A stretch of 20,466 nucleotides of DNA from Spirochaetia bacterium. Lineage in GTDB: Bacteria > Spirochaetota > Spirochaetia > Treponematales > Breznakiellaceae. The position numbers and the translations under genes are program-made. The stretch's first letter is position 1. Every line of letters begins with the position of its first letter. The stretch lies in the NCBI GenBank assembly GCA_025997795.1, contig BNVB01000047.1, positions 1 through 20,466 of the forward strand. The letters are read 5' to 3'. Positions 1 through 8,069 of the stretch are shown here, in pieces. The notes beneath the pieces were generated by a model. It did not search any database and was not told where the DNA came from. It saw only the letters and a list, made by a program, of their open reading frames with translations.

Positions 1-1
1 A

Positions 2-1156
2 CGTCTTAAAAGCATTGTAAAGGACTATGCGAAGAATATAGCCAAGGAAGAGCGTCTTGCCTTTGGCCGCTGCATCGAAGCGGGTTGTTACAATGAATTA
101 AAACGCGCTGCCACACCACAGGAGCGAAGCCGGATAAAAGCTGCGCTTACCGAAAGAATTGCCGCCGCATCAGGACTTGATCCGCTGCGCTGCGCCGCTG
201 CACTGGATATTATCGAGGCGGTAATCAACTCCGCACCGCAGCGGGCGGCGCCGTCATCTGCCCAAACAATACCGGCGCAACTTTTCGTGCCCAAAACCGG
301 GACCATTCGGGGTATTTCAAAAAAAACGGTGGTGTTTGCGTGTGCAGGAGGCATAGGAGGTTTTGCGGGTGAGTTTTTATCCGAAATTTTTAGAATGAAT
401 GATGACTTTAGAACTTTTTGGGGGGCTGTATTCAGTACCGCCGGATGGGCCGCTTTTATTGGACTTGGAATATCGGTCGCACTCCTTATCGTCCAGCATA
501 TCTATCTAAAGAAAACGCCCCTTATAGTGCAGCTTATCAAAACCGCTGTTCTTGGTATAGTAATCGGCTCTCTTGCCGGGGGTGTGGCGCAAATTATTTT
601 TGCCTTTACAAACAGCATTTCGACACTTGCCGAAGTAATAAGCCGTGTTCTTTGTTGGGGAATTTTAGGCTGGGGGACCGGTTGGGGTGTTTCATTTTTC
701 GTTCCGAACTATCCTAAAAAGCGGGCAATGCTTGCCGGTTTTTTCGGCGGCGCTATAGGCGGCTTACTATTCCGTATCATCATTATTGGTCTTTCCGATG
801 TTCTGGGGCGTTTTGTCGGTATCACAATTCTTGGTTTTTTTATTGGTTTAGCCATCTCCTACATCGAAGAAGCCCTACGCGAAGCATGGCTTACTGTCAT
901 CTGGGGGCCAAAGGAAACAAGCACCGTTGCCCTTGGCGTTAAGCCCGTAAGTTTTGGTTCCTCACGCGAGGCGGACATATATCTGCCCCAGCGCCGGGGC
1001 GATCAGATCGAACCGCCAATCCGCGCCATAGTCAAAATAGAAAACGGCAAGGTTGTAATGGAAGACCGCCTGACCAATCAGCGCAGCGAATTACACGATG
1101 GCAGTCAAATTGATTTAGGCAGAATCAGCATAGTGGTACATACCAAAAATCAGTAG
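2..1156 (+). CDS. Membrane protein with degenerate FHA-like C-terminal domain (5' end outside window)
   Basis: The frame ending at TAG 1154-1156 is open back to the first bases of the window, so the GTG at 287 is internal and the true start lies upstream. Three parts can be seen. First is a soluble, Ala/Arg-rich helical region of about 95 residues that I do not recognise. Next are roughly six hydrophobic, glycine-rich segments between about bases 330 and 880, with zipper-like runs such as CAGGIGGFAG and GFFGGAIGG. Last is a soluble tail from about base 945 with an FHA-like strand pattern: SFGSSREADIYLP, then IRAIVKIENGKVVMEDR, then DGSQIDLGRISIVV. FHA domains normally bind phosphothreonine through a G-R, S-x-x-H and N motif. 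Here the Arg is Ser and the S-x-x-H is absent, so ligand binding is doubtful. The role is probably as a membrane scaffold or regulator, by inference. No operon partner is visible, because the next gene has its own promoter. Confidence 0.8.
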   Translation, partial: RLKSIVKDYAKNIAKEERLAFGRCIEAGCYNELKRAATPQERSRIKAALTERIAAASGLDPLRCAAALDIIEAVINSAPQRAAPSSAQTIPAQLFVPKTGTIRGISKKTVVFACAGGIGGFAGEFLSEIFRMNDDFRTFWGAVFSTAGWAAFIGLGISVALLIVQHIYLKKTPLIVQLIKTAVLGIVIGSLAGGVAQIIFAFTNSISTLAEVISRVLCWGILGWGTGWGVSFFVPNYPKKRAMLAGFFGGAIGGLLFRIIIIGLSDVLGRFVGITILGFFIGLAISYIEEALREAWLTVIWGPKETSTVALGVKPVSFGSSREADIYLPQRRGDQIEPPIRAIVKIENGKVVMEDRLTNQRSELHDGSQIDLGRISIVVHTKNQ

Positions 1157-1168
1157 ACATTTTTCCAC

Positions 1169-1197
1169 TTGCTTAACCCCTGCATTACCAGTATATT
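1169..1197 (+). promoter_or_regulatory. Sigma-70-type promoter for the antitoxin-like gene
   Basis: TTGCTT (1169-1174) and TATATT (1192-1197) are separated by 17 bases. Transcription would start near 1204, giving a leader of about 26 bases that contains the AAAGGAG ribosome-binding site. The call rests on match and spacing only. Confidence 0.5.
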
Positions 1198-1229
1198 CAA
1201 GACAAGAGGCAAACAAAGGAGTAGAGGAA

Positions 1230-1472
1230 ATGTTAGTTGTCAACGGCTTTTTTGAAAACGGCGTATTTGTACCCAGTAAACCCATATCCGCCATACAGGG
1301 GAGACAGGCCGCAACCCTAACTATTAAAGAAGCCAGCGAAGAAAAGAAAAAACAGAAACGAATACAAGCCTGGAAGGAGTTTAGTAGAACAATCAGGACC
1401 AGTACTGAACAACTGGAAGGGGAACCGGAAAAGCTGCGATTTAGAACACCGGAAGAGACCGAAACACTTTAA
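1230..1472 (+). CDS. Small antitoxin-like protein without visible toxin
   Basis: This 80-residue protein starts at ATG 1230 behind AAAGGAGTAGAGG, which fixes the start. The first ~35 residues (MLVVNGFFENGVFVPSKP, then a QAATLTI strand) have the pattern of small prokaryotic antitoxin-like proteins of the DUF104/AF2212 and DUF2281 kind: a short beta-hairpin opening with a G-[FY]-[FY]-E-[NK]-G turn. The remainder is highly charged (EEKKKQKRIQAWKEF) and probably forms the helical, toxin-binding or disordered tail. Toxin genes usually follow such antitoxins directly. Here the next 87 bases hold no gene and then a minus-strand gene converges, so it looks like an orphan. The family assignment is tentative and based on the N-terminal pattern alone; a free-standing regulator is possible. 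Confidence 0.65.
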   Translation: MLVVNGFFENGVFVPSKPISAIQGRQAATLTIKEASEEKKKQKRIQAWKEFSRTIRTSTEQLEGEPEKLRFRTPEETETL

Positions 1473-1500
1473 GAATATAGAAAACTTAAAAATTGAAAAT

Positions 1501-1528
1501 TGGGCGGAAGAATAATATATCTTCCCCA
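1501..1528 (-). terminator. Probable intrinsic terminator of the DUF3160-Memo operon
   Basis: Arms GGAAGA (1506-1511) and TCTTCC (1520-1525) pair around an 8-base AT loop. They extend through a 2-base bulge with TGG (1501-1503) and CCA (1526-1528). Read on the minus strand the hairpin is followed by CAATTTTCAATTTTT, and it sits about 30 bases beyond the Memo stop codon. The plus-strand side has no T tract, so it serves the minus strand. Confidence 0.5.
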
Positions 1529-1559
1529 GCACCGCCGGGCAATTTCTGCCAGAGCCGTT

Positions 1560-2531
1560 TTATCTAAAATATCCGGTGATATAACTGGTAATTTCGATCT
1601 CAGGGCCGCCGAAGTCTTGGGAATTTTTGTTGTCAAGAAAATAAAACCCAGGGTCCTTTCCAAGCCAGCCAAGGGCAAAGGCCAGGCCCTCGCGGCAATC
1701 GTTATTCATTTGCCGATAATTGTCCGGGGTAAGATTCCGGAGCAAGGCGAGATTTTGATCATCTTGATGTCTCGTTGTCTCTGGTGTGCCGTGGTGAACA
1801 AAGTCGGTACTGATAATAACCTGAATTTGAGAAGAGAGAAAACCGTTAGCCTCGAAAAATTCGCAAAGACGGACGGCAAGCCGGGCAAAGTCAAAATTTG
1901 CCGAAGGGGTTAGGGAGAGGGCGAGTAAAGATACCTGATCACCTGCGATACTCTTGTAATAATATGCAAGATAAGGGACAAGGCCGTAGATCCCGTGTTC
2001 GATTTGATAGGCCTCAGGATCGGAAAAATCAATTTCGGGAAATGAATCGATAAGGCGTGCGCTCAGATTGGGATCGGTGATTCCCTTCTGTATGCCGAAT
2101 GGTGTATTCCAGCTTTGGATTGAACCGAAGCCGCCGAGGCCCTGCGGAGTTTGGCCGAAGTGATCGGGCGAAACTAAAATAACGAGTTTAGTCCCGCGGC
2201 GATCAAGGCCGGCAAGGGCATTGGTAATAAGCGGAGAAGCCAATAGATGGTGGGGGATTATTGCGATTGGGGCAGCAATAGTTCCTTCGTTTTGCGAGCG
2301 CCCGGTATCCGCGGCCTCGACGCTTGCTACATAAAAATCGCGGTTCCGCTCTATGCCGCGGACGGTAAGCGGCGGGGATTGTTCCGCCGTTTCAACTATC
2401 TCAGGCCCAATAGAAGTCTTTGCGCCGCTTGCTCCTGCCGGGCAGCCTGCAAGCAGGCTGCTAAAGCTTAGGCCAAGAACAACAAATCCCGCAGCGGCAC
2501 ATTCCGTAATGCCTAAAACGGATTTGACCAT
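1560..2531 (-). CDS. Memo-family (AmmeMemoRadiSam system B-like) lipoprotein
   Basis: This 323-residue protein begins with a lipoprotein signal peptide: hydrophobic residues 12-29 and lipobox LLAGC with Cys30. It should therefore be exported and lipid-anchored. Residues ~85-323 match the Memo fold (Pfam PF01875; related to extradiol dioxygenases). IIPHHL (His94/95), SPDHFG (His124), EHGIYGLVPYL (Glu178/His179), STDFVHHG (Asp243, His246) and DCREGLAFAL (Cys279) correspond to the metal/redox positions known in human MEMO1 (His49, His81, Asp189/His192, Cys244). All appear retained. The usual AmmeMemoRadiSam partners, AMMECR1 and a radical-SAM protein, are absent from the window. The start ATG lies 19 bases inside the end of the DUF3160 gene, which implies translational coupling and a joint job. 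Substrate is unknown; an oxidative or metal-linked envelope role is inference. Confidence 0.85.
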   Translation of the reverse strand: MVKSVLGITECAAAGFVVLGLSFSSLLAGCPAGASGAKTSIGPEIVETAEQSPPLTVRGIERNRDFYVASVEAADTGRSQNEGTIAAPIAIIPHHLLASPLITNALAGLDRRGTKLVILVSPDHFGQTPQGLGGFGSIQSWNTPFGIQKGITDPNLSARLIDSFPEIDFSDPEAYQIEHGIYGLVPYLAYYYKSIAGDQVSLLALSLTPSANFDFARLAVRLCEFFEANGFLSSQIQVIISTDFVHHGTPETTRHQDDQNLALLRNLTPDNYRQMNNDCREGLAFALGWLGKDPGFYFLDNKNSQDFGGPEIEITSYITGYFR

Positions 2532-4942
2532 GGTGAAAGCGGCGGAAGCGGCTTACGGTTGGGCCCGTAAATATAGCCCTGCCAATCCTGATCAGTGAGC
2601 CTCTTGCCGCCGAGAGCTTCGGTAAATTCATAGTGGGAATAGACCAAACCCTTGGTAAGCCGTGCTCCATTGGCGTCCTTGACGGCTACATAAATTGTTT
2701 GTGGAATACCTACCGCCTGATAATACACCTGCCCAAGAAGAGCATCGGTATGAACGTCGGCAATAATGGCCGAGCGGGCTTCTCTCTCCGTTTGCGATTC
2801 CCCGCTTAGAACGGCAGGAATATCATCCAGGTAATAAATTGAACTCTGCAGTTTTTCAAAATCTTTGTCGCTGATTTTTTCATTGGCAAGTTCTGCTACA
2901 GCGAGACGGCGGTAAAATTGTAACTGTTCCAGAAAACGATCGGTACGGGTTTCAATTTCTCTGTGGAGCAAATTTTGGCTTTTAAGACCTGCACTGACAT
3001 ACGTCATCAAGGCTTCAAGGCGATCATAGAATTCTATATTGGGTTCAACATAACCTTTGGGAACGGGTAATATTTCAGGAGGATCCTCACTGCCGCCGCC
3101 CCATTCGGCATACGATTGCTTGGCATAAAGGAGCGTGTCATGTTTCAGCTCGGTCCAGGAACCGATAACGGTATTAAGGTCTTTGGACCGCCAATTGTTA
3201 AAACTCATAAACCTCGGGTAACCCGTCCAGTTTTTGTTTTCATTGTCGATCAAACTTTTATACAAATAGAGCCAGGACCAGTAAGAATTTTGCGTCCAAG
3301 CGCTTTGATCCTTGGCGGCAAATATAGTCCGCAGTTCTTTGACTTTGTTGGGAACAACCTTGTTGGAAGCGGGGAATTTTTCGGCAACCCATTGATTCAG
3401 GTAAGTCTCGGCAGTTTTACTCCCCATCGCTGCTGCGACCATAGCTGCAGAAATCCCGGAAGGTAATTTTTGACCAGTAAGCGGATCGGCAGGACCGGCG
3501 CCCTGGGTAAGGTTATCAAAAATATAACCGTCGGGTGTAAAGCGCTGGCCCATAAAGCGCCATCCAAGGCTGTCTAAAAGCAGCTCCTCGTCACTCGCAT
3601 TTTTTTTCTGGTTATCAACAATATCACTAAAAATAAGAGGCGTGGGGAATTTGGATGCATTGGCCTGGATTTTTTGAATATCAGCTTTGCTGACGGAAGC
3701 CCGGTTTCCGCTGGAATCCTGGTTTCCGCTGGAAGCCTTGGGAAGAAACGGTATATAGTCTTTAAATGATAAATCATCACTGGTACCGACCAAAAAACTT
3801 GTCGGCTCATAAATGTCCTGCCAATAGCGGGCCAGTTCCTTGTCATCAAGGAGAGATGTCAGGTGCAGAGCATCGCGGGTTAGTTCTTCGCTTTTAAGGG
3901 CGAAGCCGGAACGGCCGTACCACATCATCGCGCGGAAATAACTGCGTAAAACAATATTTTTATTGTAGTAGCTGCGCGGTGTAAACTGAGTATAATCAAA
4001 CATGTCAAAAGCAGGAGTTAGACCGCCGAAGATCGAAGATGGTTCGACAGAAGATCCGGCAAAAATCTTTGTAAGTTCCTTATTGGCAAGATCCAATACC
4101 GCGGAGGGAAGATTAAGACGGGCGGCTGCTTTAAGGGCATTTTCGAGTGTGTCATCGTTGTTCTCAACAGAAGAACTTTGTGCCGGGGCTTCTTCGATGG
4201 TGGGAGCATTTTCAAGAAGGGCAGCAGGGACTGCGAGATAAGAGAGAACCCTTTGCCAGCTTTCCTGATTTTCGGAGTTGTCGGCCTGGGAAAAAGCTTT
4301 GGCATCTTTCAGAAGTTCAAGCGTAATCGTTTTAAGGCGCGGAGCAAATTCTTCCCTGTCCAAATATTCCATTTGCTTTTCCATAAGCCGGTGATAAAGG
4401 TGAGCAAGAAAATCGGTACTGATAAAGATACTGTTATCAAGTTGGCGGTAGTGCGGATCGGTGCTGCCCTTGTATCTTCCGTACAGAGATATCCAGTCAT
4501 CAGTACGACTGGTAAAGCCGTCCGGATCAGAATTATAGAAAGTCGAAGTTTCGTTTTGGGTAAAGGCATGTATGGATGTAAGTTTTCCAAGATTTGCCTG
4601 GGTAAAAACGGCGGCTGCATTCGTCCGGCTCTGGAAAACTTTCAGGTTATCGAGTTCTGCAAGAACTATTTGATAATTGGGGACACGGGCCGCATAAGGC
4701 GTTGTAACTGCCTTGTAAGCGCCGAATGTAGAAGACATGGCTGTCTCAATGGGGATTCGTACTCTGACTCTCTCGGCAGTTCCGCCGGATTGCCCGCTCT
4801 GGCCGGCTTGCACATCCTGACCCTGATTGAGCTGTTCAGTATCGGATTGATCAACTTTAGACGAGGGCTTACAGCCAAAAGCCAGGGCAAAACATGCAGC
4901 CAAAACAAGGGTGAATGTATAAGCGCCGGGTATCTTGCTCAT
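2513..4942 (-). CDS. DUF3160-family lipoprotein
   Basis: The protein is about 809 residues long. A signal peptide ends in lipobox ALAFGC, so it should be a lipid-anchored envelope protein. A Gln/Gly/Ser-rich linker follows, and from residue ~75 the body resembles DUF3160, an uncharacterised extracytoplasmic family. Recognisable stretches are the NYQIVLAELDNLKVF opening, FISTDFLAHLYHRLMEKQ, and the C-terminal VYSHYEFTEALGGKRLTDQDW. Two ATGs compete, at 4948 and 4942. GGAGG (4951-4955) is only 2 bases from the first but 8 from the second, so I chose 4942. The gene overlaps the exported Memo gene by 19 bases, and a terminator separates it from glgP upstream. Function is unknown. Co-location with Memo suggests that the two act together outside the inner membrane. 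A short 18-bp duplication encodes repeated SSGN near the middle. Confidence 0.85.
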   Translation of the reverse strand: MSKIPGAYTFTLVLAACFALAFGCKPSSKVDQSDTEQLNQGQDVQAGQSGQSGGTAERVRVRIPIETAMSSTFGAYKAVTTPYAARVPNYQIVLAELDNLKVFQSRTNAAAVFTQANLGKLTSIHAFTQNETSTFYNSDPDGFTSRTDDWISLYGRYKGSTDPHYRQLDNSIFISTDFLAHLYHRLMEKQMEYLDREEFAPRLKTITLELLKDAKAFSQADNSENQESWQRVLSYLAVPAALLENAPTIEEAPAQSSSVENNDDTLENALKAAARLNLPSAVLDLANKELTKIFAGSSVEPSSIFGGLTPAFDMFDYTQFTPRSYYNKNIVLRSYFRAMMWYGRSGFALKSEELTRDALHLTSLLDDKELARYWQDIYEPTSFLVGTSDDLSFKDYIPFLPKASSGNQDSSGNRASVSKADIQKIQANASKFPTPLIFSDIVDNQKKNASDEELLLDSLGWRFMGQRFTPDGYIFDNLTQGAGPADPLTGQKLPSGISAAMVAAAMGSKTAETYLNQWVAEKFPASNKVVPNKVKELRTIFAAKDQSAWTQNSYWSWLYLYKSLIDNENKNWTGYPRFMSFNNWRSKDLNTVIGSWTELKHDTLLYAKQSYAEWGGGSEDPPEILPVPKGYVEPNIEFYDRLEALMTYVSAGLKSQNLLHREIETRTDRFLEQLQFYRRLAVAELANEKISDKDFEKLQSSIYYLDDIPAVLSGESQTEREARSAIIADVHTDALLGQVYYQAVGIPQTIYVAVKDANGARLTKGLVYSHYEFTEALGGKRLTDQDWQGYIYGPNRKPLPPLSPWSNPF
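3703..3738 (-). repeat. 18-bp tandem duplication inside the DUF3160 gene
   Basis: GGTTTCCGCTGGAATCCT (3703-3720) is followed by the same unit with one change (3721-3738). It is in frame and adds six residues of the type [AD]SSGN[QR] to a polar, presumably exposed loop. Confidence 0.85.
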
Positions 4943-4990
4943 CTTCATTTCCTCCAGTACATCATAAGCTTGGCAGAAAAATCAGTAAAC

Positions 4991-5019
4991 AAATAACCCG
5001 CCAAGACGGCGGGTTATTT
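4991..5019 (-). terminator. Intrinsic terminator downstream of glgP
   Basis: A perfect 12-bp stem, AAATAACCCGCC (4991-5002) and GGCGGGTTATTT (5008-5019), surrounds the 5-base loop AAGAC. It lies about 30 bases past the glgP stop and upstream of the DUF3160 start. On the minus strand it runs into TTT, GTTTACTG and ATTTTT. It separates glgP from the lipoprotein operon. The plus-strand side is also T-rich, so it could work in both directions. Confidence 0.8.
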
Positions 5020-5051
5020 GTTGTTTCACAAAACTCTGGCTGGGTTTTAGC

Positions 5052-7592
5052 CTAAGCCCACTTAATCAAGCCGTTCCGGTAGGGATGAACCAGCGCTTCG
5101 TGTTTAGGGAGGATACGCACAGTGTGTCCCTGGCTGCCGGTGTCGGCGCACTCGATCCGAGCCTGGTAGACCCAGGTGTTTCCTTCCTGGTTCAGGGGCT
5201 TCATTTCGGTACGGCGGGCATTAAGAATTTCCCGGCCCTGGTTGGAAACCGAACCGTGGTACAGTTCTACCTGCACTTCTTCCGGGGTAAGTCCTGCCAG
5301 TTCGATATGGGCGTTGACGGTAAGCGCATCGCCCCGCTGCATTACCGGCCGGGCATTGGATTCCACCTGGGCTATTTTTAAGCTGGCCCAGGCGCCCTTA
5401 AGTTTGTACATATACGCTGCCAGGGCTTTGGATTCGGCATAATCGTCCTTGATAATACGCCGGTAATTTTTAAGCGCCGGGAAGTAGAACATATTGGAAT
5501 AATCCATCAACATCCGGTGGCTCGACATGGAATGGCCAATTTCCCGCATACAGGTTTTCATCCGTTTAATCCATTCCCGGGGCAGGTTGTCCCGGCCGCG
5601 CTGGTAAAACATGGGAATAATATCCCGTTCCAGAAGATCGTAGAGAGCCTTGCTTTCAATATCGTCCTGGAGCTGGTTATCTTCGTACTGTTCACCCTGG
5701 CCAATGGCCCAGCCAACTTCGGGATTGTACGCTTCGTCCCACCAGCCGTCCAGAATGGAACAGTTAAGGACTCCGTTCATCGATGCCTTCATACCGCTGG
5801 TACCGGAAGCTTCCATGGGCCGCCGGGGGGTATTAAGCCACACATCGGCGCCGGAGGTAAGGTACCGGGCTACAGAAATATCGTAGTTCTCAAGGAATAC
5901 AATCCGGCTTTGAACATCGTGCTTTTCTGCAAAGTGAATAATTTCCCGGATAAGCTCCTTACCGGGCATATCCATGGGGTGGGCCTTACCGGCAAAGATT
6001 AACTGGATGGGCCGTTCGCTGTCTTTAAGAAGCCGGAGCAGCCGTTCCGGGTCCCGGAGCAGAAGGTTGCCCCGTTTGTAGGTGGCAAAACGGCGGGCAA
6101 AGGCCAGCGTAAGGACATAGGGGGAAAGGGCATCCTCTGCCTGTTGGATCCGCCTGTCAACTGCACCGGTCCGCTTTAAATGCAGGCGAATCCGGTCCCG
6201 GGCAAAGGCCACAAGCCGTTCACGGCGGCGCTCATGGGTACGCCACAGTTCTTCGTCAGAAATCCGGTCCATGCGATCCCAGATTGCCAGGTCGGTGGGT
6301 TCTTCTTCAAAGTGGGGCCCAAAGTACCGGTCCAGAAGATCCTGCATACCGCTGGATACCCAGGTGCGGGGATGGACGCCGTTGGTTACATGGTGAATCG
6401 GCACTTCTCCCAGGGGCAGGCCGGGCCAGAGGCCTTTCCACATTTCCCGGGAAACAACCCCGTGCAGGGCCGCCACACCATTGGCATAAGCGGCGCATTT
6501 AAGGGCCAGTACGGTCATGCAGAAATTTTCATGATCATCCTCGGGGTGTTCCCGGCCCAGCGTAAGGAATTCCTTCCAGGAAAGGCCCAGTATGGTGGTC
6601 CAGCTTTTAAAATATTTTTCCAGCAGTCCCGTATCAAAGCGTTCGTTACCCGCCGGAACCGGGGTATGGGTGGTAAAAATATTGGTAGGCCAGACAGCTT
6701 CCAGGGCTTCGTAAAAGTTAAAATTCTTTTCAATCATAATTTCCCGGATTCGTTCCAAGGCCAGGAACGCGGCGTGGCCTTCGTTCATGTGGCAGGCGGC
6801 GGGGTTTATGCCCAGCGCCCGGAGAGCCCGGATACCGCCTATGCCCAGAAGCACTTCCTGACGTATGCGGGTTTCTTTATCGCCGCCGTAGAGGGCCGCG
6901 GTAACATTCCGTATATCCGGAGTGTTTTCTTCTATATTAGTATCCAGAAGGTAGAGGGAGCTGCGGCCCACCTTGGCTTCCCAGATCTGGGCAGAAACCT
7001 GACGGCCCGCCAGATCCACGGTAATTTTAAGGGGATCGCCGTTTTTATCGGTCTTAAGTTCTACCGGCATATTGTACCAGTCGTTTTCCGGATAACTTTC
7101 CTGCTGGAAACCATCGGCATTAAGAACCTGGGTAAAATAACCCTGCCGGTAGAGAAGGCCGACACCCACCAGGGGCAGCCCCATATCGGAGGATGTCTTC
7201 ATGTGGTCCCCGGAAAGAATCCCAAGGCCCCCCGAATAAATGGGCAGGGACACATCCATACCGTATTCCATGGAGAAATAAGCCACCACATCTTTACGGG
7301 AACCGTGGTACCAGGTTTCGCCCTTTTTGTACTTTTGGAAACGGGCATAAACCTCTTCCAGAGCGGCCAGGTAGGAATCGTCCTGAGCTATCTGGGTAAG
7401 CCGTTCCTGACTTACCATTCCCAGGGTCCTGATGGGATTCTGCTGGGACTTAAGCCAGGCATCATAATCCAGCCGGATAAAAAGCTGGACCGAATCATAA
7501 TTCCAGGATAACCAGAGGTTCCGGGCTATCTCTTCCAGGGGCTTAAGCGCATTGGGAAGTTTTGGCTTTACGGTATAAGTGGATATATTCAT
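5052..7592 (-). CDS. glgP: Alpha-glucan phosphorylase (GT35, DUF3417-type N-terminus)
   Basis: This 846-residue cytoplasmic enzyme releases glucose-1-phosphate from glycogen or maltodextrin using phosphate and pyridoxal phosphate. The first ~115 residues (PLEEIARNLWLSWN, AWLKSQQNPIR) form the DUF3417 extension typical of the shorter bacterial/archaeal alpha-glucan phosphorylases. The core follows: AYFSMEYGMD, GLGILSGDH, HMNEGHAAF, FTTHTPVPAGNERFD, and FARRFATYKR for phosphate/PLP binding. The PLP-lysine motif EASGTSGMKASMNG carries Lys602, and DGWWDEAYN follows. Length fits that subfamily. No Shine-Dalgarno sequence precedes the ATG (upstream bases are CTAAAGTTATT), and a candidate promoter ends only 9 bases before it. 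It is transcribed alone, bounded by a strong terminator. Its natural partner in this window is the GH13 enzyme at the far end. Confident in family; whether glycogen or imported maltodextrin is the substrate cannot be decided. Confidence 0.96.
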   Translation of the reverse strand: MNISTYTVKPKLPNALKPLEEIARNLWLSWNYDSVQLFIRLDYDAWLKSQQNPIRTLGMVSQERLTQIAQDDSYLAALEEVYARFQKYKKGETWYHGSRKDVVAYFSMEYGMDVSLPIYSGGLGILSGDHMKTSSDMGLPLVGVGLLYRQGYFTQVLNADGFQQESYPENDWYNMPVELKTDKNGDPLKITVDLAGRQVSAQIWEAKVGRSSLYLLDTNIEENTPDIRNVTAALYGGDKETRIRQEVLLGIGGIRALRALGINPAACHMNEGHAAFLALERIREIMIEKNFNFYEALEAVWPTNIFTTHTPVPAGNERFDTGLLEKYFKSWTTILGLSWKEFLTLGREHPEDDHENFCMTVLALKCAAYANGVAALHGVVSREMWKGLWPGLPLGEVPIHHVTNGVHPRTWVSSGMQDLLDRYFGPHFEEEPTDLAIWDRMDRISDEELWRTHERRRERLVAFARDRIRLHLKRTGAVDRRIQQAEDALSPYVLTLAFARRFATYKRGNLLLRDPERLLRLLKDSERPIQLIFAGKAHPMDMPGKELIREIIHFAEKHDVQSRIVFLENYDISVARYLTSGADVWLNTPRRPMEASGTSGMKASMNGVLNCSILDGWWDEAYNPEVGWAIGQGEQYEDNQLQDDIESKALYDLLERDIIPMFYQRGRDNLPREWIKRMKTCMREIGHSMSSHRMLMDYSNMFYFPALKNYRRIIKDDYAESKALAAYMYKLKGAWASLKIAQVESNARPVMQRGDALTVNAHIELAGLTPEEVQVELYHGSVSNQGREILNARRTEMKPLNQEGNTWVYQARIECADTGSQGHTVRILPKHEALVHPYRNGLIKWA

Positions 7593-7601
7593 AATAACTT
7601 T

Positions 7602-7630
7602 AGTCTATGCTATTACCGGGTCTTTGTAAA
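7602..7630 (-). promoter_or_regulatory. Candidate glgP promoter close to the start codon
   Basis: Read on the minus strand, TTTACA (7630-7625) and TAGACT (7607-7602) are spaced by 17 bases. The -10 box ends 9 bases before the ATG, leaving a leader of only a few bases. An overlapping alternative (TTGCTT, 16 bases, TAGCAT) gives a leader of about 7 bases. The matches are weak. Confidence 0.3.
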
Positions 7631-7736
7631 GCAAAAAATGCAACTTTTGGGTAAATCTGCGGTCTAAATTCGGTGGTTTTTCTGTCTTTTGTATGGTATG
7701 GTAAGCTTTACATTTCACTTAAAGGAAAGACGTTTC

Positions 7737-8069
7737 ATGGAAAAATCCAGTACTGCTCAGGTTTTAATAGCGATTCTCCCCCTGGCTGGCACCGTGATGA
7801 TATCGGTGGTGGCTTTCTTTTATTTTCTGTGGTACCACCGGAGGACGGTTTTGCTTATCAAAGCGGGGCAGTACGAAAAACCCCATTTTGATCTGTTGTC
7901 ATTCAGCCTGCTTACCGGGCTGCTCCTAACCACCGTGGGAACAAGTCTGACGGTTTTTCTTGCCCTGGTGGGCGGAACCGGCTACGGTCTTTTGGGCGGG
8001 CTTATTCCCCTTTCCGCGGGAATAGGGCTTTTGGCATACTATATTATCAAACGAGGCGGCCGGAGTTGA
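7737..8069 (+). CDS. Small three-helix membrane protein preceding an ECF sigma factor
   Basis: The protein is 110 residues from ATG 7737, which has AAAGGAAAG upstream. An in-frame TTG 48 bases earlier lacks a ribosome-binding site and was not used. Three hydrophobic segments are evident: residues ~9-32, ~54-80 and ~83-104. A short cytoplasmic loop containing RRTVLLIKAGQYEKP lies between the first two. That loop resembles the EKG-type motif of DUF6249-like small membrane proteins, which often sit beside ECF sigma factor genes; this assignment is tentative. The stop codon overlaps the sigma factor start by four bases (TTGA), so the two are translationally coupled. It may act as a sensor or an accessory to the sigma/anti-sigma pair. 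No enzyme motif is visible. Confidence 0.8.
   Translation: MEKSSTAQVLIAILPLAGTVMISVVAFFYFLWYHRRTVLLIKAGQYEKPHFDLLSFSLLTGLLLTTVGTSLTVFLALVGGTGYGLLGGLIPLSAGIGLLAYYIIKRGGRS

Noticed and set aside
287..1156. GTG at 287 as the start of the FHA-like membrane protein
   Set aside because: There is no SD, and the same frame is open and codes plausible protein back to base 2, so the gene is cut by the window edge instead.
1500..1913. 137-codon plus-strand ORF opposite the Memo gene
   Set aside because: The Memo frame carries the conserved His/Asp/Cys motifs. This ORF has no SD and no domain, and its start sits in the terminator hairpin.
4178..4996. 272-codon plus-strand ORF opposite the DUF3160 gene
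   Set aside because: No ribosome-binding site, no domain, and fully antisense to a lipoprotein gene with a clear signal peptide and SD.
6180..7511. Long plus-strand ORF (443 codons) opposite glgP
   Set aside because: It is entirely antisense to a well-conserved phosphorylase, has no SD and shows no recognisable domain. It is a shadow of codon bias.
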